Source: Owenia fusiformis (lineage: Eukaryota > Annelida > Polychaeta > Sabellida > Oweniidae). Taken from it: a stretch of 64,000 nt of DNA. Shown piece by piece: positions 1 through 14,297 of the stretch. The stretch's first letter is position 1, and every line of letters starts with the position of its first letter. Position numbers and translations under genes: made by a program. The notes beneath the pieces are model-generated. The model saw nothing but the letters and a program-made list of their open reading frames with translations, did not search any database and was not told where the DNA came from. Location: contig CAIIXF020000012.1 of assembly GCA_903813345.2 (NCBI GenBank), positions 33,804,572 through 33,868,571 of the forward strand, read 5' to 3'.

Positions 1-53
1 TAGAATTTTTGGTAAAAGTGAACCCCCCTTGGAAAATTCTGGCTACAGCCCTG
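1..53 (+). repeat. Right end of a short inverted-repeat element (CAGGCC..GTAGCCA family)
   Basis: The first 53 bases match the right end of the complete element at 22536-22742: a segment GTGAACCCCCCTTGG, then a stretch ending in GGCTACAGCCCTG. The left end lies outside the window. It is non-coding. Confidence 0.6.
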
Positions 54-3000
54 TCATTGACTTGATCCTTGATTCATTTAGTGCATTTACCATTGTATGG
101 CCACTTAGTTGCTGTTTTATTTAACCTATTGTTATCAGGTCTTAGCAAATTAAAAGCATTGTTGTAAAATACACATAACAAGGTGCTGTATATTGATATC
201 AACATCATTGATTGCATTGAAGCAGTTATTGCATTACATACCAAGCTATAATACTCCTTTGAAGTCAGAGAATGTCAGTTTTGCTTGTATCTATTGTGAC
301 CCTCCCTCAACAGGAGGTAACGAGGGGGCAGGGATATGGAACAAAGGGAGTTCTCAATCAGTATGCTTCCAAAGTATCAATGTGATATCATGAATATATT
401 CTGGAAAGGGGGAATAAAAATGAGACTCCTTGCAAGATTCACAATAATATTTAAAACATATGTTCAACAGTGACCATGTTTTGAGCCACTTTTTGTCCCG
501 ATTTGGGTCATAATGAGCATTTCATGGCCATTTTTTCAGAGAGAAAAGCTGTAAAATATGTATGATGAGGTAAAAGTGACTTTGCAGCATAGTATGATAC
601 AGATATTGATTCGGAATGAATGGCAGATGTTTACTCATTATACACACCTGAGGTCACAGCGATCTTCTGTTTAATAAGCTTCTTTTACGAATTGATTTTT
701 CGACGTATTCTCGGAAAATGCAATTAGTATATGTAAAAACTTGAAATAAATTAGAATCGGTCATTCTTCAAATGCTATATTGATCATTCATTGTTTAGTC
801 ATTTCCCACATTTGAAAATGTTCTGAAATGATGGAAATGGGTTGTTTGTGTATTTTGGGAATACTTTGTGTTAAAGTAGATATTTGAGGTATTTTATGTT
901 TTCAAATGTGAACTTCATGGCTGATCATATAAGGTCATACTGTGTTGTCAGAATGAAAAATGTGCTATTTTATTTTGTCGCCATTGGCAATTAAAACTTG
1001 GTGTCTTTATTTTAAAATGAGACCCCATAGTCAATTTGGCCTGTCAGCTCTGCTCTCTGGACTTTGAATTGAACCATATGTGGGTTAAATTCAGACTTCA
1101 TCTAAATTCAATTTTTAAATTTTTTAATGGGCAGTTGTCCGTGCCAGTTAGAATTTGAGCTCTAAAGGGGTTGGCTTTTTGTAAGACATGTACTCATATG
1201 TGCGTCTCATTCAGTTGTCATGCCTATGCTTAAATGTTTACCGACAGTCATGCCAATTTTACCTTTTCTCTGTAAAACAGTCATGAAATACCAGATTTTT
1301 GGCATTTGTGAATAATTTTGAATGATTACTAAGCTTATGTTTTCTATAATTTGACTTATTTTAAACTTTAAGCACTCTATTTTGCATTTTAAGACATGAC
1401 TCATGTGGTATTTTTGTTCATTGGAATGATCTGTTTTAGTTGAGATTCTCAATGGGGTTTTGGTTCAAATCATACAGATGAGTGACCACGTTTAATATAA
1501 CCCAGAAATATAGTTAACTCTTAGTTTATCTTCGTTAAAGGTTATTTGAAGTAAAAAACATATGAAAAAATTACCATTAATACACATGAAGCTTTAAGCG
1601 CAAAATCGGAATATTTGAAAGTGTACTATATTTCATGATTTATTGATGATATGCACAGTATTAGACATATAGATTCACTCGGTCAGTCTGGGTTCCGATA
1701 AGGGAACTATAACATGCGAACCTAGAGGCAATATTGACGTGTCTCTTAATTCATATTACAGGTGCATTATGGGATAGAACATCAGCTGTGTTGTCATTCT
1801 TCTGCGATGACAACATCGCGGTATGAAATGTGGTCACATTTTCAGGTGCCGTTTCAAAAATTGGAATGAAAATCGATATTATCTTTTATATTTGAAGCTG
1901 AGAATCAGCGGGGGTTTCAGATTGGGGCTTTAAAAATGTTAACGATCATGGGTGATATTTAATATTAAATAAGTAAATGAAATGTCACATTCACTTTTAA
2001 AATACTTGAGAAATACCGTATGAAGAAACCTATTGTGTGTTAGAGTTATTTAATAAATATGATCTCATTCTTTATATAGGTACATGTCTTCGCAATATTG
2101 GAATATCAAATAAACACTTGAAGAATGATTAATAATGGAGATGGGGGAGGGAGGGGGGGGGGGGGGTACTTAGTGAAACCTGTGTATTTTGAATTCTGAG
2201 TCTGTCAGTTATATACCAGTGAAGAAAGATTTGACTACTTTAAAGTATTTTTAAATATTGAACAGAATTGATTCAAAATACATTTTGGATGTTTTTCATC
2301 CTCTTGTCTCCCTTCCTTACCTCCCCCTCCCCGGATGAACCTTTTAATTTTATTGAAATGTAGCAAATATCAATCTGCTTAAGTACATTTCTAACCTTGG
2401 AAACTTAGTCCATTTCTAAGTGCCTATATGTTTGGAAATGGTCTTAACAAATTGTAACACTATTTTGCAAAGAAATGATACAAATAAAGCTCATTTTGTA
2501 TTTACTCAAGGTTTAACCCCGGCAAAGTAAACATTAAGTTGTGGAAAGGTTAACATGGATTTTTAACTCAACAATTTTAGTTACAATTTAATTTCATGAA
2601 TATGTGATGTTTAATACTGAACCCTTTATCAGAGTATAGAGGCTGCCAATGTAAAATGTGAGTGTAGTACATCAATCTGATAGCAGGGTAAATATCATTG
2701 TGTGAAGAGTCTAGTTATTAACTACCCTCTGTCTAGTATAGACTATATTACAGTTTAGCAGCCCTGCCCCTATGGCCAGTGCCTGTGATACCCTGGGTCA
2801 TGAATTATTTTGAACTTACAGTACTGTCCTGATCTTTTGTCAACCAATCAGCAAGTGGGCATAGCTCTCTTTAAGAAGCAAAGTCAAATGAAAGCAAAGG
2901 GTAAATGATATTAAGAAAATGAAAAAAGAATATCAAAATCTGTTGTTTTCTTGGTTATGTAATAAGTTCGTTTAAATGTCAAATATGGTTTGATAGATTG

Positions 3001-4144
3001 TGTTGATCATGGAAATGTTTAATTAAATGTCTAGTGATATTTTATCTACACTATTAAAATCCTTAAATTATTGGCTTGTGCAAAAAATGAGTCAAAGGAA
3101 GGGACAATTATGAAATTATTGTTCGTTGAAGCCTATACAGTAGACAAGGGGATGGGCCATTTTTATTTTGGGGACCAACCATTCTAAAAAAATGTTAATT
3201 AAAATATTGAATTCTAAAATAATTGTTTAATAAGATTTACCTGAGAGGATTTATTAGATTTTGGGGGCTTAAAATTTTTTTGAAAATATTAGAGAAACGG
3301 GAAAGTATATTTTTGTTGAATCTGACAAGCATGAAGCTTACATTTAGTGGTTGAGATTAAACATACTGTATATAACATTACATGTGTTTATATGAGATAA
3401 GTGTTTCCTTTAGTGGTGTTTACTAAATATAAAGTGTTTATTTTGATCATTGGTCATGATCTGTTTGGAAAAGTAAAGTGCTAGCATGACAACACAGTGT
3501 TGTTCTTTCAAATATTGTCACTAGACATATTTTGTTTTCCCAAAATTCTGACCAACACAGTGAAACCTGTATATATCTGAAATCTTATCTGAAATCCTCT
3601 TAGTCTTGCTCAAAGACTGTATCCACTATCCACCCCCCCCCCCCGTCACCTTCACTCTCTTTACCTGGCAATAAACAGATATACTACAGAGAAGGATAAA
3701 GGTTTTTTTTAAGCAAGACTATAAAATCCTCCCAATATGAACACTTTTTGGCCCTTTTTCTAATCTGTCACAAACTTCCCTGTTAAAAAGCCTCAAAATG
3801 TGAAAACCTGCCAATCTAAGCACTTTTGGCCAATTCCATTGGCATTCAATATAGATAGTTTTTTCTGTGTAATCCAAATACAAGATTTGAGGTATAAAGT
3901 TCCATTGAAGCCGGGTATCTAGATATCTCCAAATGTGTTTTTATTTTAGAAAGTGTATCTTGCACACACACATGGCTGGTTTTGATTTTCACTTTGCTTT
4001 GAAACCTAAGTGATGATAAACGGATCTGAGTCAATGGTTATCTTCCTTAAAATGGTAAAATGATGAACTTCCTCGACGAAATGTTTGATTCTATGTTTTT
4101 TCTCTCTGATATTTAAATGAACTGTCTGATTTTTGGAGTTCCAT

Positions 4145-4259
4145 TAGTCTAGCTACAGGCCCTTGTGAGCCCCCAATATACATCTCTACCTGTGTGAGAA
4201 GGTGTGTAGTCTCCAGGAGTGGGAGGGGGGATGGTCACAGGGGCTTGGAGCTAGACTAG
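4145..4259. repeat. Short palindromic element, TAGTCTAGCTAC family
   Basis: The left end TAGTCTAGCTACAGGCCC and the right end GGGGCTTGGAGCTAGACTA are inverted repeats around a G/C-homopolymer core. Copies with the same right end (GGGCTYGTAGCTAGACTA) finish at about 10039 and 11369. Their left parts carry TCAAGACT and a C-rich run. It is probably a non-autonomous DNA transposon (MITE). Confidence 0.6.
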
Positions 4260-4614
4260 AATATCTTCATATTTTATGGTTTTCACTACATACATCCAAA
4301 TGTAATTCTTTAGAGAACTTAATTCAAACAATTTAATTTGAGGATTTTTATTCACCTCAACTTGAGACATCAAAGCCTTCCATCAATTACTTGCTAGAAT
4401 GACATTTATTCACCTATACTATATATAATAATCAGGCAAGAATATTCCACTTTGAATTCTTTTCATATTGTTCCATTTCTGCTCTAATTCTACAGTTATT
4501 ATAACAAGTGTTAAGATCACTATGTTGGAATAATTCAATTAAATTATCTTTGATGGTTGCTGATACCAGTAAGTCAAACTCCTTTGTGGTCATGTTTTGA
4601 AATGTGAATTACAG

Positions 4615-4765
4615 TGGAAAGGAGTGGAATAAGCAAGAAATAAAATGAATACGCTTAAAGGAGATACCTTGAATTGTATAGAAATGTAAAGAAATCAAAT
4701 ACTTTATTCAAATTTTAGAGAGATTAGAGTGGAATTAGCATGAATGGAGTGGAATTTCAACTGCA
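4615..4765. repeat. Interspersed repeat, GGAGTGGAATAAGCAAGAAATAAA family
   Basis: The segment GAGTGGAATAAGCAAGAAAT, then TTGTATAGAAATG, then a second weak GAGTGGAAT recurs at about 15215-15350 in the same orientation. It recurs at about 13400-13495 in the opposite orientation (ATTTCTTGCAAATTCCACTC, TTTTGCGTTTTAAAACATGG), with a fragment near 1370-1400. It is an unclassified interspersed family. Confidence 0.55.
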
Positions 4766-6294
4766 GGTGTGACCAGTGGTTTTCCCTTTCATCTCAACAA
4801 TGAAGCGGTTGATTTAACAAACTTCAATGGAAAATTCTAGCATTATTCAGAATATAACCTGTCACCATGGCAATGATTTGTTGTCTGATAGTATTGATTT
4901 GAATGACGATTGTTGAGTGATTATTCAGAATAACAGGTCTTTGAATTGTCATTATTCACAAGTTCTGACTTTGTGTTGTTAACACATTGGAAAGGCATCT
5001 GAAGATTTGGTGTTGATGGCTTTTGAATGAGTTCAAAGCTTTACCATTCTACACCTAAGGTATCTGACTTGGTTCCCCTTTTTTAAAGTTTGATTTGTAT
5101 AAAGGGCAATAACAAAACAACACAAACCCCCACAAGTCATATTAACCATAGCAATAACTTGTTCCTAGATAACACCGGCTTCAATGGTGATTGTTGAGTT
5201 TATACCAGTTTTTCTTTGGGGTTAAGTTTAAAGGGTTAGGCTGTTTGGGTTTAGGGATGGAGATAAGGTTAGGGTTAAAGTATCTTTGGCCATCTTTGGG
5301 TGTGGACCAAAAATCCTTACCTGAACTATAAGAGTCAGTCCTTCACCTATATTGATTCTCCAAGGCCAGATTCTGATCAAGCATGTAGTATTGAGCTTAT
5401 AGTACTATCATTATATAGATCCGCAAATCAATTAAGGTGAACCTGTAAACTCATATGCTTGTCTTGACAATTAACAGTGTTCCCCCCCCCGCATTAGGGT
5501 AACTGGGTACTGCATTCTGGTGAATCTGAAAATAACAAATCATCCCTTTGAAAATTTGTTTGTACCCTACTTAAAGGGTGAATTTTTAAGATATTTTGAC
5601 CAAAATTGGTAAAATTAGGATTCAGCATCCTGTTTAGAAAAAAAACTATAGAGATCACTGAATAGTGTTGATATATTAATTTGTCTTGCAATGTGAGATG
5701 CTCGATGAAAGACTAGGGGTAGGTTTCATGTTATAGGTGCCTAAAGCAATGTTAGATTATATCCAGAGAGAAGAAGGTATCAAATAATGAAACAATTTAT
5801 TTAGAATGTTATGTTAGTAGATACTTTAACTGTAATTTTAAACCTTCAAATTCCAACTATAATGCCAGTCGTCAAATAAGAAATTTTATTGAGAAAATAA
5901 ATTTCCAGTCAAATATTAGGAAATCTGATTACACTGTTCCAGATTTAATTAAAAGTCGATTTTAAGATTTTCTCATTATAATTAATTCATTGGTAAAATT
6001 GAGCTCTATTTCATCAGCTGTGTTAAAACTCTTAACTGGGAAAATACCATTGTGGAGTCCACAGCCTGTGTTATAGCTTGTACTACAGGCTGTGTCCCTC
6101 TCAAGATTTCACCCATTGCTCTTGATTTAACTTGCATAATTATAATACACAACAACTTTAAAAACAAGCTGTTTTCACAAAATATGCTCTTAACTAATAT
6201 TTACACTTAAGATTTTCATGTATTAACTGAGCTGGTCCAAGTCCTTAATAAAACCATTCAGTATTGAGGAACCCTTAGCTGTGATCTCCCCAGC

Positions 6295-6471
6295 ATTAAA
6301 GCAAGTGGGCGCAGCACCCACCTGAGATTTTGAAAATAGGCTTGCACCCACCTGAGAATCCATTTGCACCTATTTTAAAATGAGAAAAATCATAGGCATA
6401 TTTTGACCAAATTTGGTCTGAATTGTGAAATCAAGAATTTTGCACTCACTTGAGAAAAAATCCTGGGGAGA
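6295..6471. repeat. Short element with TCTCCCCAG inverted ends
   Basis: The ends TCTCCCCAG (6295) and CTGGGGAGA (6471) are inverted repeats. Inside are a repeated CACCCACCTGAGA motif and a TTTTGACCAAATTTGGT stretch. Diverged relatives lie at about 5480-5690 and 13760-13920 and share the TATTYTGACCAARAYNGGTAAAATT segment. Confidence 0.5.
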
Positions 6472-9400
6472 ACTCTGCTTAGTTAAATATTCTCTATGCA
6501 TATACTCCAAATTAATTGGGTTTTACTTAACTAATGAATTAATCTATAATTAAACATACACCTTTAATAAGGGACTGTTATCTATAGAGTTAGACAAAAT
6601 ATGGTTGGTAGATTCTTGTGCAGGTTTAACTTCAATGATAGGATTTAGAGTCTTTGTTTAATAAAGTATGGAATTTCATGGGCCATGAAATAAGGATTCA
6701 TTAATTTTCATAATTATGCCTATTTCAGGGAATTTGATGCTATTTCTATTCATTTAAAACTTAATACATTTTTCCAAATGTGAGGCATTAGTTGGTGGTA
6801 CTGTAAAAACAGCAATGAAGGATTTGCACATTCCTTTTTTCATTACATCTAACACAAGAAGCATTTGTAAATATTTTGAACTTCTCCTTTTTATGTCAGC
6901 AATTAAAATTGAACTTAAGCTAGTTTGTTTGTTTGATCGTCAAGTTTTTGAACAGTACTCTACATCCATACTTTATATTGCAATTGCAATAAAAGTGACC
7001 ACAAAATGGTTTCTTTATTGATTTTGTTTACACTCTCTCTGTAATGACAAAACTAGATGTCATGAATGGCATGTACCCCCTCCCCTCCGCCCCTCTTCAG
7101 TCCCTCTATCATTAGGGAACAGGGGGATTAAATACAGGATCCTGATAGAAAACGATGGTCTCGTTCCAAGCTCCTGTGACCCCCTGTCCTTTATATCTTA
7201 TATCTTACCTTCATTAGAAAGAAAGTATGTGGAAGGGGGGGTTACAGAGACTTTCAATGTGCAAAACTAAAAAGCTAGGAAAATGAAGCTGGCAGTAACC
7301 TGGGCATGTCATTCAATATACAACTTTTAAAAATTAATCCCACTTTCACTTTTGAAGTTTATTAAACACTGAATATATGATTTCAACAAGCAATTATCAA
7401 TGAAATCAAACAGAAACAATTAAAATATGAAATAACCCCAGGTGTATTGGGACTAAATTACACAGTTCATTCAGCTTTTCATTATGAATTAATTTTGTGT
7501 AAAAATTTGCACGATGTATTTGTCTTTGAGGCAAATTTTTTCCAAATGTTTGGTGTGAAAATATTTCTGAATTTTCGGTAGTTTTGGAACAATTAGTCCT
7601 GAATATATTAAGCCCTTTTGTATATAGATACATGAAATAAAAAGATATAGTTGGTTGGTTGCTAGCTCAACAATTTTGGGTATTTTTAGGAAAGAAGCTT
7701 CATACCAAAGTCTGTATGTGTAAAGCAAACTTTGAGCTGATACTATTTTAAAATGTGTAGTATTTTAGAGATAGAGTCCATTCAAAAACTATCATTGATA
7801 AAGAGATGGTACTGCATGAAGTAAGAAACGGTACTGAACAAAGAGAATATGATACTAAACAAATATAGAGATGAAACCGAACAAATTTAGCAGGAAAGTA
7901 AGCATCCATAAAATCGTATGTCACAGATGCATATTTTCCCAGTGATCCAATTTCTAATTAATTAAATGCATTTTAAATGACGAACTAACAGTCGGCGGTT
8001 GTAAATAATTTAGCTGTCTTTTCATAATTGGTAGAAGAAATTGAGAAATTCTTTATAATGCAAGTCGGCGACCATATGTCATAAATTGACATCGATTGCA
8101 TGTTTTGCTCATTTTGGGGAGTCATATGAAATACTTCGAGGTACTACCTTTATCAATTCAGTCAAAACGGTCTATAATTTGCCTAGATAATTACCATTAT
8201 GATAATAGTCTGAACTTAATAATAGAATACAGTATATGTGTTTCTACCAGGCAATAGAATTGACTATAAAACCTTCACCCAAGTAAAAACTTCTGAACAA
8301 GATGTATTGAATTTTAATAGCGATCAACTGAGAACCCAGGGATTTTTTTATTCTTGTAAAGTTGTTGTATAAATCATAGTTTGAAAACCATAAAATAGTT
8401 GATTTATTGTTTTAACATTGAGTGGAGAATGATTGTCAATTCAGTGCCTCGCTACTTTAGGCTCTTTATGAAGACCTTTGACATTTTCAAATGTAAAATA
8501 TGCACTCGCTTAAAACATCTATTTGGTCATCTTTTTTGTATCGGTTTTTCCATCTTAAGTTCCAATTTTTTTTAGAGTTTCTCCAGTTCAAAATAGTTTA
8601 TTTGTCGATCAGCCTGTTGATTTCTTGTTCAGTTATTGGATTTCTACATTATTCATTATTTTACTGAACTTACAGATAGTTTGACAATGTGAAATTTTGT
8701 TTTGGGGTAGATCGAAATATGGGTGGGAATTTCTGGTCTTTTCGACACAGGTCATGCCCCCCTCCCATGACGATCTATTGTTCGGTTTATTTTAGATTAA
8801 TTGGATTTTATGTTTTGTTATTTTTCCTTTGGTGTTTACAATTCCGTAGATCTTTGACATATTTGGTCAGAATTCAGATATCTGCCATTGTGTTTACAAT
8901 AATTCTATTGCTATCATGAACTGTTAAAGACTTGGTTAATAGTGTTAGTATATGTTTGATTTTTAGAATTTGGTCTATTTGACCTTTACATCAGTGCAAG
9001 GTTACAAAATCATTTTTACCCATTGTTGGCTACATTTTCACTCATTGGTGGCTATATTTTCACCTATTGTTGGCAACATTTTCACTCATCGGTCGCTACA
9101 TTTCACCTATTGTGGGCTGCACAGCCTCTACTTTCTCTTGAAGAGCATTGAGTCTCTCACTAGCCATAGATATCGAGGGTCTCGGATCAATCAGAATGGT
9201 TTTGACCTGTAATAAAAGATCTACAAAAGCATTTTGACTACCTTGTGTGCAGAGTCTAGTTATTAACTACCTAGTCTAGTGTAGCACTCAGGTGACACTT
9301 TGATGACAGAGGGATACTCTGACATACATTTATAGCCACAAGGGACATATGGTCATCCCAAGTATAGCTACAAAACCTACAAATAGAATTTCAAAACATA

Positions 9401-9924
9401 AACAAGAAAAAGTTAGACTAATATTTATAATATGTAACTTGTAAAGAATTCTGTTCTCTGGAGATTTGCAAATTCAAACATTATATTAAACAGCTGAAAA
9501 AATTACCATTCAGTATTATGGTTACTATGGTTATCAAATGATGGTTGGGAATATTTTGATGGAGTTAAAGAATGAGAAAACAAAATAGGGAAAATAAAAG
9601 AATGCCTGGAAGTCACCATAACCTCATTTCAACTTTATACTATCACTTTCCCTGTGTCTGGGATAATATCAATGTGTTATTTTCTTTGTGTGGATCTTTG
9701 TGCAAGAAAATGAATACTTTTTACAGCTGCACAGATGTTAGTTTTTAGCTTGTATCAGTTTTCTTCAAAAAAGCTTGAAAATATTTTAAAAATAAATTCA
9801 TAATTTCATTACCCTGTTCACATAGTCTAGAAATAACTTGAACTGAAGAGGAAGCTCTCTTTTAAGAAGTGAAGTTGAACGAGTGCAAAGGGTATAATTT
9901 GATCAAATGGATCTTTTAACAGTT

Positions 9925-10039
9925 TGTCATTACTCTTACTTCAAGACTGTTGACCCCCCCCCCTCCCTATTTACTTCACCAACATATGGGGAGATATGTC
10001 GTGGGGGTAGGGACTCACAAGGGCTTGTAGCTAGACTAG
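9925..10039. repeat. Copy of the TAGTCTAGCTAC-family element
   Basis: It contains TTCAAGACTGTTGACCCCC, CACCAACATATGGGG and the right end GGGCTTGTAGCTAGACTAG. These are shared in order with the copy ending at 11369 (CTTCAAGACTTTGGACACCCC, CACCAACATATCG, GGGCTCGTAGCTAGACTA). Confidence 0.5.
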
Positions 10040-10235
10040 TTTGTCATCTCTGTCGCTGTCATTGTATTTTGATGGTTATCGCATATCTATGTTTCACTAG
10101 AATCATAATATAACTGAGAAGAAATGAGATGATGTGGTTTTTCATAATGCACATCTTCATTACAATGGATATGTGATGCCAAATGAAGACAATTACCATG
10201 GCAACCCATAACACCTTGATTTTCTAAGAAATTCA

Positions 10236-10288
10236 TAGATTAATGGAGATCCGAAATTCATAGATTAATGGAGATCCACATGGTGAAA
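10236..10288. repeat. 25-bp direct duplication
   Basis: GAAATTCATAGATTAATGGA followed by GATCC occurs twice in immediate succession. Confidence 0.8.
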
Positions 10289-11249
10289 ATTTCTATAATT
10301 ACCAATTATTAATATAATAGATAATATTTTCTCCATTTTATCTTGATATTTGTCCCAATGGTAAAAATAAAGTTTGTAATCAAAATATTTCGATTAAATG
10401 TTATGCTTTTAGTTAAATGACATCTCCCAATTATTTGTTTACGGTGAAAGTGCAGATTTACCTTAAAACAAGGATTAAATGCAACATGCAAATTAATGCA
10501 ATATCTATTGATTCAGTATGTTAAATAGGAAATTTTCCTTGAAGATTGCATTCACAGGTATTGCATATCCCACACTGTCATCACACCTGTTGATAGCCAC
10601 CACCATAATTACATGTTAAACATGTATAGAATCTCACTGTCAATACCTGCTAATTAGCTATTAGGCATGTATATGTTAATTGGATTCAACAGTGCATATT
10701 TGAATATATGTCAATCTACTTATTGTCATTCGGATTCCAATTTCCTTATTATTAAAATTCAGTGGATTAAGTACTCATTTTTAATATATAATTTAGAAGT
10801 TTTGCTTCTAGAATATGAACTTTAAGGGATTTATAAATCATTTTTTTTACTTTTGCTTGGGTAAAATCTAAACTGTGGGTCCACTAACTTGGTATTTTCT
10901 TGGGGAATGGCTGGATTGCATGTTGTGTAATGCTGGTGTCATATGTTGAGATTTTGAGAAGTTTGGAATGTTCTCAAGATAAGTAAGATGAATTAACTTA
11001 GAGGAATTAATTTCTTGAATTAGTGTGGAATGAAATAATTTAAGACCACCATATAATTAGATTTTAGATTTTCTCACTGGTTTTCTTCTTCAACAATTAT
11101 GTGGCTGCTTTGTATTTCTTGCCTCTAGTCTCTAGATTCTAACATATCTCTCATCGATAGATAGGGTAGGGGTAGGGGAGGGTAATGTCTGGAGAATTAA
11201 TGTAAAACCAATGCTAAGAACACTTGTCTTGTCTATTTCTGATGCTAAT

Positions 11250-11369
11250 TTGAGTCTTGCTTCAAGACTTTGGACACCCCTCATCTACTCCACCAACATA
11301 TCGCATTGTAGAGGAAGGAGGGGGGGGGGGGGGTGTAGTGATGGGGAACAAGGGCTCGTAGCTAGACTA
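11250..11369. repeat. Copy of the TAGTCTAGCTAC-family element
   Basis: This is the same element as at 9925-10039, with a longer poly-G core. The end GGGCTCGTAGCTAGACTA is intact. Confidence 0.5.
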
Positions 11370-12475
11370 ACTGCTGATCAAAATTCATGATTTAAAATGA
11401 ACAAATAAATTGACCTCTTAAAACCCACAGACAAATATATATTTAACAGAGTTTTCATTTGATTTCTAACAAATCCCAGTGTTATAACAACAAAACTCAG
11501 AAATCTGTCATAGCTTTTTCAAAATTTCAAATATTGAAGCTCAATATTTTCATTATAGCTTTTAGGAGCCCAAAATCTATGCTAATATATAGAAATAACA
11601 AAGCATGGGATTTAGTGCTTAGTTGGAATTACAATTCATGATATCACAATAATCCATTTTAACTTTCAGCAGATTTTGGAAAAATTAAAACTGGGAGTCC
11701 ATTGTGATCCCATAAGACCCAGTTTGGCTAAAACCAACATGTTTTTGTATGGGGTAAAGGTGTCAAATGTGCAAGGTGTTTTATTGGTTAGGTGGATTAT
11801 TATTAAAAATACATGGGATGTAAGTGGTGACAGAATCGTAATTGGATTTCATTGGTTTGGAATTACAGTTTATATGTGGATGTGATTTGCACAAGAACTT
11901 AATGACGATAACCTGTTGTTGAAGTAGGGGGAGGGGGGGGGGGTTGGATGGGGGGGGGGGGGGTTATGGATCTTTAACTTGAAGCAAGATTAGCTTAGAT
12001 AATCATCTTGAATAAAATAACAAAAATATAAATAAGTAAAAATAGAAAGGGAATGAGACAACCTTGTCTTACTCCTTATTTTTTGATTCTACAAAATTGA
12101 ATGATTGGTATTTGCCTCTATTCTTAAAAATGCTTTCAGTTTGATTTTTATAATTCTGACAAAAAGATTGTAATTAGAAAGTCAAAAGCTATAGTAGAAA
12201 GCAATTATAAATACATGTAATAACCAAAGCACCATTACTAAAAAGAATAAAGTTGTTTTCACAAAAATTCTATTTTTAAAAACTCCAAGTTGGCTTTTTT
12301 CAATTTTTAAGTCTGACTTCAATGTTTATAAAATGTGCTGTGTTTTATTACAGTGTGTTATGTCTAATTTTAAATCTGTGAAAAATCATGAGAATGTCAG
12401 AACAAGCTGCTGTTTTAGGAAGTAAAATAGAAAACAAGAACAAAGAAGTGGGTGTCCGATTACAAGTACCCTTTT

Positions 12476-12647
12476 CACTAGCGGATCTAGAAGTTAACAA
12501 GGGGAGGGCCCTCATTTAAAATCTTAAAAAAGATTTCCGCCCAGATTTCGCAAAAAGGCCCATTTTTCATAATTCGGTCCAAAAAGGCCCCAAATTTTTC
12601 TGGGCCTTATCAAGCAGCGGATGGGGAGGGCCCTTAATCCACCAGTG
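12476..12647. repeat. Short inverted-repeat element with CACTAGCGGAT ends
   Basis: The left end CACTAGCGGATC and the right end AATCCACCAGTG are imperfect inverted repeats. The flanks share CTTTTC on both sides. The interior is rich in AAAAAGGCCC-type stretches. The ends resemble hAT-type MITEs, but the class is an inference. Confidence 0.45.
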
Positions 12648-14081
12648 CTTTTCTAAGTTTGATTTGGCTTCTTGAACAGGTCTCTATCTGTACTCTTAGA
12701 GATAATACTTACTGCTTATATCTTGAGCTAAACAATCAGATTTTCTGTCACAAAACTGTATGCTTTCATAAGTAGCTCCTCTTTTTTTTATTGAAACTCT
12801 TGTCAAAGGGCAGGACAGCTACTTTTGGGATGATTAAGACAACAACAACAAAACTATGCGTGTCTGTCAGAGTTGAGTATCTTCTATCTTGTATGTCCTA
12901 GGGTAATTTAGAATTGTGACTTGCACTTAAGGTCAGTAAGTGTGGTATTAATGAGTCATTATTGGTCACCCTAACTTTGTAATTTATACCCTTAGTGTTA
13001 CATTTGCTTTACTAGAGTACCCTATGAGTGTAGACAGTGGCCTTTCTCGGGCGGGGAGGGGGGGGCAGGGTCCCAGACACATCCATAATACAGGACCAAA
13101 GCTAAAAGATTTTCAGCGCAAACTTTGCCATTACCCACATTAACTGGGCAACATAGAGAAATATATATTTCTCTTTTAGGGAAATAAAACTGGAAAGGGC
13201 ACATTGTTAAACAATACCAGACTTTAGATTAATCAGTTTTGTAACAAATGTTTAATTTGTTTCATCTACTGCTGCCTTTTTGGAAGGTGTGCTTCATTAA
13301 AATTTGAAACCAAATAGCAAAAGCTTATCTTAAATACAAATTCTTCCTCATGCTAATTTCATCTTTACCCTGTAAAACCTCTATGATTTCTTTAATTATC
13401 TTGCATTTCCATACAATTTAGAGTGTTGTCTATATCCCTGTTGACTTTATTTCTTGCAAATTCCACTCTTTTCCACTCTATTTTGCGTTTTAAAACATGG
13501 CCACTGTCATTTACTAAAGGGGCTGTAGGGCATATCTTAATTAGAGATCATGTAACAATGCTTTTTATAGCATGTGTTTGCCATTTATAGATGTATTTTG
13601 TGTGACCCTTACCCCTGAATAAATATCAGATTGGCCAGATTTTTTTAATGTGTTTTGATTTGAAGATCTGGCAAGGATAGGCTTTTAATGAAATAAGACA
13701 TAATAAAATCCTACTCAAAATATTTCAGATCATTAATATATAGAAAGCATAGGATAAAGAGATCTCCCCATTATAGAACAAATGGGTGCTCCCCTTGTTG
13801 AAAAATTGAAAATGAAATACCCCACCCCTGTTGAAAATCTGCTTGCACCCCTGTATAATGAAATATAGAGATATTCTGACCAAGACAGGTAAAATTTGAA
13901 TTGAGCAGAGGTCAAAAACATGAAAATGATATCAATAAGTAAGGCACTTTACTACAGGGATGATACAGGCCACTGAACACTCTGTCGTGCTGTATACTTG
14001 CCAAATCAAATGTCATCATGTTGATGGAGGGTACAATGATATAGACAAAACTACAAGCAACAGTGACATCTATAAGATGCC

Positions 14082-14297
14082 AGTATTTAACCTCCAGAGT
14101 GACATTATGGAAAAATGAAATACAATACATGTACTTTTCTAACTTATTCACAACATATTTGGACACGTTTTGTTAAAAATTCAGCTCGATTGAAAAGAAA
14201 ACCACTAAAATACAGCATTATTCCTGAAACATATGGAACACCCTGTATTTAACCTCCAGAGGGACATTATGGAAAAATGAAATACAATACATGTATT
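14082..14297. repeat. Direct duplication of about 53 bp, 163 bp apart
   Basis: TATTTAACCTCCAGAG followed by GACATTATGGAAAAATGAAA and TACAATACATGTA occurs at 14082 and again at 14245 with few differences. Confidence 0.7.
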